This document shows, piece by piece, positions 27,105 to 35,424 of a stretch of 64,000 nt of DNA. Position numbers and translations under genes: made by a program. The number at the start of each line of letters is the position of its first letter. Position 1 is the first letter of the stretch. The notes under the pieces are model-generated. The model was not told the origin of the DNA and made no database searches. It was given only the letters and a program-made list of their open reading frames with translations. The stretch is from assembly GCF_013466785.1 (NCBI RefSeq), contig NZ_CP059163.1, positions 744,001 to 808,000 on the forward strand, given 5' to 3'. This stretch comes from Nocardioides marinisabuli. Its GTDB lineage: Bacteria > Actinomycetota > Actinomycetes > Propionibacteriales > Nocardioidaceae.

Positions 27105-28001
27105 ATGGGGTTCTGGCAACGGCGCGCGCAGGCGCGCGCGCAGCGACGCTGGGTGCGCGACATGGAGCGCCGCCTGGCCGAGCTCGACGCCCTCGACCCC
27201 TCGGCCCTCGACGACCACGCGGGCCCGACGCACGGCGAGCTCTACCGCGCCGCACGGCCCGACCGCCCTCGGCGCTCGCACGGCCCGGTGCTGCCCGGGC
27301 TGATGGTCGCCGCGGTGCTCGCCGGGCTGGTCGTCGCCCGCGACCCCGGGGCCACCGGCACCCGGGTGCGCGAGCTGCTGGGCAGCAGCGAGCGGATCGG
27401 CGAGATCGTCGGCATCACCGACGGTGACGGCGAGTACGCCTTCGTGCGCACCCAGCGCGGCAGCGACGTGCCCGTCACCTGGTCGCCCTGCTCGGAGATC
27501 CCGTACGTCGTCAACCCCGACGGCGCCCCCGACGGCTGGGAGGAGCTGGTCGAGGAGTCCGTCGAGACGATCGAGGAGGCCTCCGGCTTCGTCTTCGACG
27601 ACCGCGGCCTGACCGACGACCGCGACTTCGACCGGCGCTCGGTGTCGGCCGGCGCCGCCAGCCCCGTGCTGATCGGGTGGGCCGACGACCAGGAGGTCCC
27701 GGCCCTCGAGGGCGAGGTCGCCGGGCTCGGCGGCAGCGCCTGGGAGACCCGCCAGGTCGGCCCCGAACGCTTCATCACCGGCATGGTCGCCCTCGATACC
27801 GACACCTTCGACCGGCTCGCGGGCCAGCGGGGTGGCGAGCAGGCGATGCGGGCGATCCTGGTCCACGAGCTCGGCCACGTGCTCGGCCTGGCCCACGTCG
27901 ACGACGACACCCAGCTCATGTACGGCGGCAACCTGGTGCGCACCGACCTCGGCGACGGCGACCTGGAGGGGCTGGCCCGCCTGGGCTCCGTCGACTGTTG
28001 A
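27105..28001 (+). CDS. Membrane-anchored matrixin-like zinc metalloprotease
   Basis: 298 aa. The cytosolic basic N-terminus carries RRAQARAQRRWVRDMERRLAEL, then one membrane helix (residues about 65-82: GLMVAAVLAGLVVA). The exported domain contains the extended zinc site HELGHVLGLAH (residues 254-264) and a following Met-turn, QLMYGG, the matrixin/metzincin layout. The upstream strand region VTWSPCSEIPYVVNPDG is typical of bacterial matrixins. The zinc site and fold suggest a peptidase acting outside the membrane on unknown proteins. ATG 27105 is chosen; another ATG at 27097 is in a different frame. It is divergent from the methyltransferase, 63 bp away. Confidence 0.85.
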   Translation: MGFWQRRAQARAQRRWVRDMERRLAELDALDPSALDDHAGPTHGELYRAARPDRPRRSHGPVLPGLMVAAVLAGLVVARDPGATGTRVRELLGSSERIGEIVGITDGDGEYAFVRTQRGSDVPVTWSPCSEIPYVVNPDGAPDGWEELVEESVETIEEASGFVFDDRGLTDDRDFDRRSVSAGAASPVLIGWADDQEVPALEGEVAGLGGSAWETRQVGPERFITGMVALDTDTFDRLAGQRGGEQAMRAILVHELGHVLGLAHVDDDTQLMYGGNLVRTDLGDGDLEGLARLGSVDC

Positions 28002-28141
28002 CCCGGCCGAGCAGTCACTCCTGAACCATCGAGCGGTCAGGTTTGCACCCTCGACCGGTCACTTCCGCACTCTCGAAAAAGTTTTCGACCTGCCTGTGGA
28101 AAATGGGGTTTGACCTGGCGTTTTGTCGGTGGGTCCTGAGA

Positions 28142-28147
28142 TACTTT
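28142..28147 (+). promoter_or_regulatory. AT-rich promoter region of the DUF222 gene
   Basis: TACTTT fits the -10 pattern and ends 4 nt before ATG 28152. The 150 bp from 28002 is unusually A+T-rich for this window (GAAAAAGTTTTCG at 28075) and contains loose repeats of CATCGAGCGGTCAG / CCTCGACCGGTCAC. It is probably a leaderless promoter. Confidence 0.4.
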
Positions 28148-28151
28148 ACTC

Positions 28152-29406
28152 ATGTCGACCACCGCCGCACACCCTGTCGGGAGTGCTGTCGCGCGGGTGC
28201 GGTCGGTGCTGAGCGAGGTCGCCGGTACGCCGTTGTGGTCGATGAGCCAGGACGAGGCCGCTGAGGCGCTGGCGGACGTCGCGCGGGTGGAGGCCATGTT
28301 GGTCGAGGTGCGCTCGGGGTTGCTCATCCATGCCGAGACCGTCGGGGTGCAGGAGCGCAACGCCTCGCCGTCGTTGGCGGTGTGGCACTCGAACGTCACC
28401 CGGTCGACCAAGCGGGAGTCGTTCCGCCAGGTACGCCTCGCCGAGGGCCTGGCTCGTCACTCGTTGGTGCGCGAAGCGTTGGGTCGCGGGGACCTGGTCG
28501 CGGAGCAGGCGTCGGTGATCTGTACGGCGTTGGACGCGCTGCCCGACGACCTCGACCCGGCAGTGCTCCGAGAGGCCACCGAGACCTTGGTGGCGTTCGG
28601 CAAGGTGCACGACGCGAAGGCGCTGCGGGTGCTCGGGCGCCGCATCCTCGACGTGGGTCGCACCCGAGGTCGGTGAGGCCTGGGAGGCCGAGCTGCTCGA
28701 CCGCGAGGAACGCGAGGCCGAGAAGAGCTCGGTGTTCCGGATGCGCGAGGACGGCCACGGCCGGATCAAGGGATCGTTCACCGTCCCGACCCTCGTGGGG
28801 CAGATGCTCGAGAAGGCCCTGTTGGCGTTCGCCGCCCCCAAGCACCAGATCGCCAACAGGGCGGGCACGGACGAGGCGCCGGAGCCGGTACGTCGCCCGA
28901 CCGCGCGGCGGCTGGGCGATGCGTTCGTCGAGCTCATCGAACGCCTCGACCCCAAGCGACTGCCACGCGCCGGCGGGGTCAACGCCACCGTGGTCGTCAC
29001 CATGACCCTCGCCTCGCTGCAGGGTGGGCTGGCGGCGGCCGCACTGGACACCGGCGGCCGGATCTCCGCTGGCAACGCGCGCCGGTTGGCGTGCGAGGCC
29101 GGCATCGTCCCCGTCGTCCTCGACGGGAAGAGCGAACCCCTGGACGTGGGCCGGGCCAAGCGGTTCTTCACCAAGACCCAGCGCATCGCGATGGGGATCC
29201 GCGACGGTGGCTGCACCGCCAAGGGCTGCGACGCACCACCCGCGATGTGTCATGCCCACCACGACGACCCCTGGGCCCACCACGGCCTCACCGACCTGGC
29301 CCGCGGACGCCTGCTCTGTCCCTTCCACCACCGGCGTATCCACGACCCCGACTACGAGATCGACATCGGCGCCGACAACCAGGTCACCTTCCACCACCGC
29401 ACCTAG
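28152..29406 (+). pseudogene. DUF222/HNH endonuclease-like gene, frameshifted
   Basis: Two frames together make one protein of the 13E12/DUF222 type. Frame A (28152-28676, 174 aa) holds the DUF222 N-terminal helical region (MSQDEAAEALADVARVEAMLVEVRSGLLIHAE). Frame B, open from before 28732 to 29406, continues with WEAELLDREEREAEKSSVFRMREDGHG and ends in an HNH domain with its Cys/His cluster (CHAHHDDPWAHHG... LLCPFHHRRIH). The switch needs one base less in GGG 28655-28657; removing one G restores LDVVAPEVGEAWEAELL, the usual junction. So the gene looks inactivated by a +1 insertion, or it is a sequencing error. The HNH residues themselves are intact. A REP-like repeat follows 55 bp after the stop. 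Confidence 0.85.
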
Positions 29407-29460
29407 ACCCAACTGCTCCTTTGGCGAGTAGGACGGCGTACGGCGGGCGCGGTTCTTGCG

Positions 29461-29508
29461 GGGTCTCGACGACGCGCGTCGCTGGCGCTCCTTGCTGCTC
29501 GACCAACG
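29461..29508. repeat. REP-like palindromic repeat, single copy A
   Basis: GGGTCTCGACGACG at the left and CTGCTCGACCAACG at the right bound a 48-bp unit with short internal pairing. The flanking GGCGTACGGCGGGCGCG (29435-29451) also precedes the copies at 56300-56340, so about 80 bp of this intergenic region matches the right half of the 56-kb unit. It lies between the DUF222 gene and the secreted hydrolase. Confidence 0.7.
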
Positions 29509-29609
29509 ACGCGGCGTACGGCGTGGACTCGCGCCGGCCTAGGGGCGAGCGCGTGACCCCGGGTCCCCGCACTCGTTGTGTCGGTCGTCACCACCCACCA
29601 GGAGCACAC

Positions 29610-31175
29610 ATGCGTCGAGTCACCGCCCTGGCCACCGCGGCCGCCACGCTCGCCACCCTGGGGCTCAGCGCCCTGGGCGGCCCGGCCGCCCCGTCGGCGT
29701 ACGCCGCGACCGGCGAGGTCAGGGTGAGCGACGGCTGCGTGAGCAGCGTGCCCGAGCCGGGAGAGAGCGACGCGGTCGAGATCTGCTACTCGCTGTTCCG
29801 GCCCGCCGGGGCGACACGCAAGAGGCCGGTGCCGATGATCGTGCACAGCCACGGCTGGGGCGGCTCGCGCACCACCGACCCCGCCTCGTTCGAGACCTTC
29901 CTCGACGCGGGCTACGGCGTGCTCTCCTTCGACCAGCGCGGCTGGGGCGAGTCCGGCGGCCACGCCCACGTCGAGAACCCTGCCTTCGAGGGCCACGACG
30001 TACGACGCCTGGTGCGGCTCGTCAGCCGCCTCGGGTGGGTGCAGCAGGACCGCCCCGGCGACCCGCGCCTCGGCGCGATCGGCGGCTCCTACGGGGGCGG
30101 CTACCAGTTCCTCGGCGCCTTCGAGTCGCTGCGCACCAAGGGCCGCCCGGTCTTCGACGCGCTGGCCCCGCAGATCACCTGGAACGACCTCTCCTCGAGC
30201 CTGGCTCCCGAGGGTGTCGTGCGCACCGAGTGGGCGCTGCTGCTGGCCGCTGCCTCGGTGCCCGCCGACGCGCTGCCGCAGAACGTCTACAAGGCGCTCC
30301 TCGAGGGGGCTGCGCTCGGTGAGTGGCCCGACGGCTCGGTGCCCGGCACCGAGGACATGGCCTCCTTCATGAGGAAGAACGGCCCCGCGTGGCACGTCTC
30401 GAAGGGACGCCGCCTCGACATCCCGGTGCTGCTCGGCCAGGGCACCACCGACGGCCTGTTCCCGCTCCAGGAGGGCCTGGAGAACTGGCGCACCGCGCTG
30501 ACTCCGAAGGCCCGCAGGCAGAGCATCTTCGTCGGCTACAACGGCGGCCACGTGCTGCCGGCCGTGCTGCCGATGGGGGTCTCGATCACCTCCGACCCGT
30601 GCAGCAAGGCACTGGCCGGCGGCAGCTTCGAGCAGCTCTCGCTGCGGTTCTTCGACGAGCAGCTGCGCGGGCAGGACACCGGCCTGGGCGGCTACGGCCG
30701 ACTGCACATCGCCACGCCCACCGACGAGTGCCTGACCACGCGCGCCGAGCGCCCCAACCGCAGCATCGAGATCGGCACCGTGGCCAGCTCGACCGCCGCC
30801 GGCCTGCCCCTCGCGACCGAGATCGCCGCGGGCCCGTTCACGGTGGCCGGCTCGGCGTACCTGACCGCCGACGTGACCGCGGTCGGTGTCGAGAACCGCG
30901 CCTTCTACGGCCTGGCCGTCGGCACCTCGCCGGCGAACGCGCGCCTGGTGCAGAACAACGTGCTCCCGCTGCGCGAGCCGCTGCCCGTGGTCGGGGAGAA
31001 GCGCCGCATCCCGCTGCCCGCCGTGGGCGTCGACGTGCCCGCGGGGCAGAGCCTCTACCTGCTGGCCAGCCCGATCAGCGAGACCTTCGTGGGCATGAGC
31101 AGCCGCACCCCGGGTGTCATCGTGCTCGAGGACACGGTGGTGCACCTGCGCCGGCTGGTGGCTCGCCGCCCTTAG
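29610..31175 (+). CDS. Secreted alpha/beta hydrolase, X-Pro peptidase/CocE-like
   Basis: 521 aa. Signal peptide residues 1-32 (RRVTALATAAATLATLGLSALGGPAAPSAYAA). The hydrolase domain has the nucleophile elbow GGSYGGGY (near residue 160), the oxyanion-side HSHGWGGSRTTDP, and candidate acid and His in GQGTTDGLFPLQ and GYNGGHVLP. The C-terminal third is beta-rich, as in CocE/NonD and X-Pro dipeptidyl-peptidase families. The likely role is extracellular hydrolysis of an ester or peptide; the substrate is unknown. ATG 29610 follows GGAG. Confidence 0.82.
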   Translation: MRRVTALATAAATLATLGLSALGGPAAPSAYAATGEVRVSDGCVSSVPEPGESDAVEICYSLFRPAGATRKRPVPMIVHSHGWGGSRTTDPASFETFLDAGYGVLSFDQRGWGESGGHAHVENPAFEGHDVRRLVRLVSRLGWVQQDRPGDPRLGAIGGSYGGGYQFLGAFESLRTKGRPVFDALAPQITWNDLSSSLAPEGVVRTEWALLLAAASVPADALPQNVYKALLEGAALGEWPDGSVPGTEDMASFMRKNGPAWHVSKGRRLDIPVLLGQGTTDGLFPLQEGLENWRTALTPKARRQSIFVGYNGGHVLPAVLPMGVSITSDPCSKALAGGSFEQLSLRFFDEQLRGQDTGLGGYGRLHIATPTDECLTTRAERPNRSIEIGTVASSTAAGLPLATEIAAGPFTVAGSAYLTADVTAVGVENRAFYGLAVGTSPANARLVQNNVLPLREPLPVVGEKRRIPLPAVGVDVPAGQSLYLLASPISETFVGMSSRTPGVIVLEDTVVHLRRLVARRP

Positions 31176-31178
31176 CCT
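31173..31178 (+). promoter_or_regulatory. -10 box overlapping a stop codon
   Basis: TAGCCT fits TAnnnT, includes the TAG stop of the preceding hydrolase gene, and ends 6 nt before GTG 31185. It suggests an independent leaderless transcript for the phosphodiester glycosidase gene. Confidence 0.45.
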
Positions 31179-31184
31179 GGGTCG

Positions 31185-32420
31185 GTGCTCCCCCGCTCAC
31201 GCACCACCGCCCTCGCGCTCGCCGTCGTGCTCGCGGGTCTCGGCGCGCCCGCGCTGGCCGACGAGTCCCCCACGGGTCGGGCCCCCCTCGCCGCGACCGA
31301 GCCAGGGGTCCCGGCCGGCGGGGTCGACGGGCCGCACAGCTCCGACGGGGTGCGCGGCGAGGTCGCCCCGCGCGCCGTGGCGCGCGACGACGAGCCGGGT
31401 ACGCGGGTGGTGCTCGAGCAGCGCCGCATCGCCCCGGGCGTGAAGTTCTCCTCGTGGAGCGAGACCGACTCGCGCGGCCCGGTGCGCTCCCACCTGCTCG
31501 CCGTCGACCTCGACGAGAGCAGCCTCCAGCTCGACTACGCCGCACCGACCACGGTGGCCGCCACCGACGACGTGATGTCCCTGGCGCGAGCCCGCGAGGC
31601 GATCGCTGCCGTCAACGGCGACTTCTTCGACATCGGCCGCACCGGTGCCCCGCTGGGCGTCGGCCGCTCGGTGACCCGCGGGCTGTTCAACGCCCGGGCC
31701 AGCGGCTGGAACTCCGCGTTCTACCTCACCAGGAAGGGCCGCCCCCAGGTCGGCGAGGTGACCCTGCGCGGCGCCATCAAGGAGCGCCCCGCCGCCACCG
31801 TCACCAACTTCAACTCCCACTTCGTGGCGCCCGGCGGCATCGGCGTCTACACCCAGCGCTGGGGCTCCTCGCCGGGGTACGCCGTCACGCAGGGCCAGGA
31901 GAAGGACGTGCGGATGGTCGAGGTGCGCGACGGCCGGGTCGTGGCCAACCGCGCCAGGCTGCGCCCCGGGTCGAAGATCCGCGGGCTCGTGCTCGTCGGC
32001 CGCGGCGAGGGCGCCAAGCAGCTGCGCAAGCTGCGGCGCGGCTCGGCGACCGTGCGCTGGTGGCTGGGCGGGCGGCCGTCGATGGTCGTCACCGGCAGCA
32101 AGGCCCTCATCGACGAGGGCGTGGTGCAGGTCGTCGACGACACCGAGATGCACCCGCGCACCGCGGTCGGCATCGACCGCGACACCAACGAGGTGCTGCT
32201 GCTGGTCGTCGACGGTCGCTCCTCGACCAGCCGCGGGCAGACCCTCGTCGAGCTGGCCCGCACGATGGTCGAGCTGGGCGCCGACGAGGCGCTCAACCTC
32301 GACGGCGGCGGCTCCAGCACCATGGTGGCCCGCGAGCAGGGGGCGCTGCAGGTGCAGAACTCGCCCTCCGACGGGTCGCTGCGCCAGGTCGCCAACGGCC
32401 TGGTCGTCACCCAGCGCTGA
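31185..32420 (+). CDS. Secreted phosphodiester glycosidase (NAGPA domain)
   Basis: 411 aa. A signal peptide (residues 1-25, LALAVVLAGLGAPALA) is followed by a low-complexity linker and the phosphodiester glycosidase domain (about residues 120-405). Hallmarks are AAVNGDFFD, RTAVGIDRDTNEVLLLVVDGR and the signature NLDGGGSSTM. Relatives remove GlcNAc from phosphodiester-linked sugars or handle exopolysaccharide; the target here is not known. Start is GTG 31185. The 3' end overlaps the convergent lipoprotein gene by 14 bp. Confidence 0.88.
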   Translation: MLPRSRTTALALAVVLAGLGAPALADESPTGRAPLAATEPGVPAGGVDGPHSSDGVRGEVAPRAVARDDEPGTRVVLEQRRIAPGVKFSSWSETDSRGPVRSHLLAVDLDESSLQLDYAAPTTVAATDDVMSLARAREAIAAVNGDFFDIGRTGAPLGVGRSVTRGLFNARASGWNSAFYLTRKGRPQVGEVTLRGAIKERPAATVTNFNSHFVAPGGIGVYTQRWGSSPGYAVTQGQEKDVRMVEVRDGRVVANRARLRPGSKIRGLVLVGRGEGAKQLRKLRRGSATVRWWLGGRPSMVVTGSKALIDEGVVQVVDDTEMHPRTAVGIDRDTNEVLLLVVDGRSSTSRGQTLVELARTMVELGADEALNLDGGGSSTMVAREQGALQVQNSPSDGSLRQVANGLVVTQR

Positions 32421-32916
32421 GCGTGCCGGCCTCGAGCACCACGACCGCGACGGTGGTCATCGCCGCGAAGCACTGACGCCCCGGGCTCGGCACCGGGCCG
32501 GGCTCGAGCACCACGCCCCCCGGCGTACGGCGCGCCGTGACGCTGGTCGGCTCGTCGCAGCCGATGGCCACCACCTGGGCGGCCAGCTCCTCGTCGCCCC
32601 CGACCTCGAGGGCGTCGGCCGCCTCGACCACGTCGGCGGCGAGGCCCTCGCTGAGATCGGCGGTGAAGGCGTCCATCGCCGCGTCGTCGCCCACGGCCAC
32701 CGCCACCTCGCCCGCCACCTCGCCCGGCCCCTCCCCCGCGTCGGTCGCCGTCACCAGGCGCTGGCGCAGCACCACGGGCCCGGCCTCGTCGGAGTCGCCG
32801 ACGCTCGCGGCAGCGCCGTCCGCGCCCCGCGGCTCCGGGTCCCCGCCGCACGCCACCAGCGAGGTGGCCACGAGCAGCACAGCAGGCAGGTGCAGGAGGG
32901 TTCCGAGACGTCGCAT
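32407..32916 (-). CDS. Small lipoprotein, unknown
   Basis: 169 aa. Lipoprotein signal with lipobox LVAC near residue 23 (LPAVLLVATSLVACGG). The mature part begins with an acidic Gly/Ala-rich stretch, then a region with alternating strands and helices (VLRQRLVTATDAGEG... FTADLSEGLAADVVEAADALEV) and two Cys in the second half. The family is not recognised. ATG 32916 sits in one arm of an 8-bp palindrome (32909-32928). Confidence 0.65.
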   Translation of the reverse strand: MRRLGTLLHLPAVLLVATSLVACGGDPEPRGADGAAASVGDSDEAGPVVLRQRLVTATDAGEGPGEVAGEVAVAVGDDAAMDAFTADLSEGLAADVVEAADALEVGGDEELAAQVVAIGCDEPTSVTARRTPGGVVLEPGPVPSPGRQCFAAMTTVAVVVLEAGTLSAG

Positions 32917-32928
32917 GAGGATGCGACG
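32909..32928. repeat. Palindrome around a start codon
   Basis: CGTCGCAT (32909-32916) and ATGCGACG (32921-32928) pair perfectly around GAGG. The minus-strand ATG of the 169-aa lipoprotein gene is the first triplet of one arm. A -10-like TACCGT lies just upstream on that strand, so the other arm may not be transcribed. Confidence 0.45.
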
Positions 32929-32961
32929 GTACCCACCGCGGCGCGGTTCCCGCGCCGGCCT

Positions 32962-33058
32962 GGGTCGTGGTCCGGGTCGTGGTCTGGGTCGTGGCCCGGT
33001 GACGCGCCAGGGCGCGGCCTCGGGCACACGACCCGGACCACAAGCCGGACCACAAGCC
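32962..33058. repeat. Mirrored array of a 12-bp repeat
   Basis: Three forward units GGGTCGTGGTCC, GGGTCGTGGTCT and GGGTCGTGGCCC run 32962-32997. Facing units GGACCACAAGCC at 33035-33046 and 33047-33058, plus a partial one at 33027-33034, form the other arm. The arms 32967-32981 and 33027-33041 are perfectly complementary (15 bp). The array fills the 163-bp gap between the divergent lipoprotein and mug genes. Confidence 0.75.
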
Positions 33059-33079
33059 CGGGCGTGGGAGGCTCGGGGC

Positions 33080-33670
33080 GTGAGTCGATCGTTCTCGCGC
33101 GCCGAGCTGGTGTCCTTCCGTGACGCGGAGGTGCCCGATCTGCTGAGCCCCGACGTGCGGCTGCTCTTCGTCGGCATCAACCCCGGGCTGTGGACCGCCG
33201 CGACCGGCACCCACTTCGCCCACCCCGGCAACCGCTTCTACCCCGCGCTGCTGCGCGCGGGAGTCATCACCGAGCCGGTCGACCCGGCAGCGGGGATGAG
33301 CGAGGCCGAGCGCGACGTGCTGCGCCGCCGCGGCATCGCCATCACCAACCTGGTGCGCCGCGCCACCGCGAAGGCCTCCGAGCTGACGCGCGACGAGCTC
33401 GTCGAGGGCGGCGAGCGGCTGCGCGCCCTGGTGGCCGAGGTGCGCCCGCGCGTGGTCGCGGTCGCCGGGGTGACCGCCTACCGCAGCGCCTTCGGCCAGC
33501 CGAAGGCCCAGGTCGGGCGCCAGCCCGAGCCGCTGGCCGGCAGCGAGCTGTGGGTGGTGCCCAACCCCTCGGGCCTCAACGCGCACGAGACCGTCGCCAC
33601 CCTTGCCGAGGCGTACGCCGAGGTCGGACGCGCCGCCGGCATCATCGACGCTGGCACGATGCGCCGATGA
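33080..33670 (+). CDS. mug: Mismatch-specific DNA glycosylase (Mug/TDG family)
   Basis: 196 aa. Motif 1 is GINPGLWTAATGTHFAHPGNRFY (near residues 28-52), where the Asn activates water. Motif 2 is NPSGLNAH (near residues 167-174). Both match G:U/T-mismatch uracil-DNA glycosylases, which excise uracil or ethenocytosine from duplex DNA. Start is GTG 33080. The ATGA overlap with the next gene (ATG 33667) couples translation. Confidence 0.9.
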   Translation: MSRSFSRAELVSFRDAEVPDLLSPDVRLLFVGINPGLWTAATGTHFAHPGNRFYPALLRAGVITEPVDPAAGMSEAERDVLRRRGIAITNLVRRATAKASELTRDELVEGGERLRALVAEVRPRVVAVAGVTAYRSAFGQPKAQVGRQPEPLAGSELWVVPNPSGLNAHETVATLAEAYAEVGRAAGIIDAGTMRR

Positions 33671-34077
33671 CCACCATCGACGTCAGCCAGGTGGACGAGC
33701 GCGACTCGTCCTGGGAGCGCCCGGGTCATCGCTACCGGGTCTACGTCCAGGACGGGGCGCGCGCCGGCACCGCGGAGACGACCGGCGGCACGACCGCGAC
33801 CTACGACGTCACCGGCGCCGACCTCCTGCAGGTCGTCGACTGGGCCCAGCGCCAGGCCGGGGCATCGGCGACGTACGCCATCGCCCTCGTCGTCGAGGAC
33901 CCCCGCGACGGCCGCGGGCTGGTGTGGCTGGTGGGGATGGACGGCAACGACTGGAGCGACGAGCCGCACGAGCAGCTGGTGCGGCGGCGGATGCTCGCAC
34001 GGCGCACCGCACCCGTCACCGTCGCCGCGGCAGACCGGATGCCGGTGGACGTCGAGGTGCGTCCCTGGGGAGCCTGA
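33667..34077 (+). CDS. Hypothetical protein coupled to mug
   Basis: 136 aa, soluble, alpha/beta. Notable stretches are RYRVYVQDGARAGTAETTGGTTATYDVTGADLLQVVDWAQRQAG, then IALVVEDPRDGRGLVWLVGMDGNDWSDEP. I do not recognise a family. Its start overlaps the mug stop, so it is made from the same mRNA, but nothing in the sequence links it to repair. Confidence 0.65.
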   Translation: MTTIDVSQVDERDSSWERPGHRYRVYVQDGARAGTAETTGGTTATYDVTGADLLQVVDWAQRQAGASATYAIALVVEDPRDGRGLVWLVGMDGNDWSDEPHEQLVRRRMLARRTAPVTVAAADRMPVDVEVRPWGA

Positions 34078-34099
34078 GGCTCGCGCCGGGGCCAGGACC

Positions 34100-35347
34100 T
34101 CAGCGGGGCAGCTGCTGGTCCTTGCCCATCACGGTGAGCCCGTCCTGCACGATCAGCCCGCGCGCCAGGTCCTCCTCGGGGTCGACGCCGATCCGCGCAC
34201 CCGCGGGCACCACGACGTTCTTGTCGAGGATCGCGTCCTTCACCACCGCCCCGGCACCGATGATCACGCCGTTGAGCAGCACCGAGCCGCTCACGTCGGC
34301 GCCCGAGTCGACCCAGCAGGCCGGCGAGAGCACCGAGCGGCGCACCTGACCCCCGGTCACCACGACGCCGGGCGAGAGGACCGCCTCGTCGGTGACACCG
34401 GGGGTGCCGTCGGCGCCCTGGACGACCTTGACCGGGGGCTGCGGGCCGTACGAGGTGTAGATCGGCCAGTCGAAGTTGTAGAGGTTGAAGACCGGCAGCG
34501 GCGAGACGACGTCCATGTGGGCGGCGTAGTAGGAGCCGAGCGTCCCGACGTCGCGCCAGTAGCCGCTGTCGCGCTGGGTCGCGCCGGGGACCACGTTGTC
34601 CTTGTAGTCGTAGACCCCGGCCTGCGAGCGGCGCACGAACGCCGGCACGATGTCGCCGCCCATGTCGTGCTTGGAGCCCGTGGTCGTGGCGTCGCGGGTC
34701 ACCGCCTCGACCAGCGCGTCGGCGTCGAAGACGTAGTTGCCCATCGAGGCCAGCACCTCGCCGGGGCTGTCGGGCAGCCCGGTGGGGTCGGTCGGCTTCT
34801 CGAGGAAGTCGCGGATGCGCGACGGCTCGTCGGGGTGCACGTCGATGACGCCGAACTGGTCGGCCATCCCGATCGGCTGGCGGATCGCCGCCACGGTGCA
34901 GGCCGCGCCGCTCTCGACGTGCTGCTCGACCATCTGCGCGAAGTCCATGCGGTAGACGTGGTCGGCGCCGACCACGACCACGATGTCGGGCTTCTCGTCC
35001 TTGATCAGGTTCAGCGACTGGAAGATCGCGTCGGCGCTGCCGAGGTACCAGTGCTTGCCGACGCGCTGCTGGGCCGGGACGGGGGTGACGTAGTTGCCCA
35101 GCAGCGTCGACATCCGCCAGGTCTGCGAGACGTGGCGGTCGAGGCTGTGCGACTTGTACTGCGTCAGCACGACCACCTTGAGGTAGCCGGAGTTCACGAC
35201 GTTGCTCAGCGCGAAGTCGATGAGCCGGTAGATCCCGGCGAAGGGCACGGCCGGTTTGGCGCGGTCCGCGGTCAGCGGCATCAGGCGCTTGCCCTCGCCC
35301 CCCGCCAGCACGATCGCCAGGACCTTCTTGCGCGCCGCGGATCTCAT
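34100..35347 (-). CDS. glgC: Glucose-1-phosphate adenylyltransferase
   Basis: 415 aa, as expected. It makes ADP-glucose from ATP and glucose-1-phosphate, the first step of glycogen (and, in actinobacteria, maltose-1-phosphate) synthesis. The nucleotidyltransferase motif [26 protein letters not shown] is at residues 11-36; [10 protein letters not shown] and the left-handed beta-helix C-terminus ([29 protein letters not shown]) are intact. ATG 35347 is chosen; an upstream in-frame start at 35380 would add 11 residues. It is divergent from glgA, 77 bp away, an arrangement shared with mycobacteria (Rv1212c/Rv1213). Confidence 0.95.
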   Translation of the reverse strand: MRSAARKKVLAIVLAGGEGKRLMPLTADRAKPAVPFAGIYRLIDFALSNVVNSGYLKVVVLTQYKSHSLDRHVSQTWRMSTLLGNYVTPVPAQQRVGKHWYLGSADAIFQSLNLIKDEKPDIVVVVGADHVYRMDFAQMVEQHVESGAACTVAAIRQPIGMADQFGVIDVHPDEPSRIRDFLEKPTDPTGLPDSPGEVLASMGNYVFDADALVEAVTRDATTTGSKHDMGGDIVPAFVRRSQAGVYDYKDNVVPGATQRDSGYWRDVGTLGSYYAAHMDVVSPLPVFNLYNFDWPIYTSYGPQPPVKVVQGADGTPGVTDEAVLSPGVVVTGGQVRRSVLSPACWVDSGADVSGSVLLNGVIIGAGAVVKDAILDKNVVVPAGARIGVDPEEDLARGLIVQDGLTVMGKDQQLPR

Positions 35348-35411
35348 GGGCCCACCGTACTGCCCTGTGACCGGCGACACGCTCGGCTGCCCACAGGTCC
35401 GGCAGGGCGAG

Positions 35412-35417
35412 TAGGTT
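35412..35417 (+). promoter_or_regulatory. -10 box of a leaderless promoter (glgA)
   Basis: TAGGTT fits TAnnnT and ends 7 nt before GTG 35425, in the divergent glgC/glgA region. Confidence 0.5.
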
Positions 35418-35424
35418 CAGCAGG

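Noticed and set aside
28655..28657. Programmed frameshift in the DUF222 gene
   Set aside because: There is no slippery heptamer or downstream structure that stands out. A simple extra G in a G-run is the plainer reading, though not excluded.
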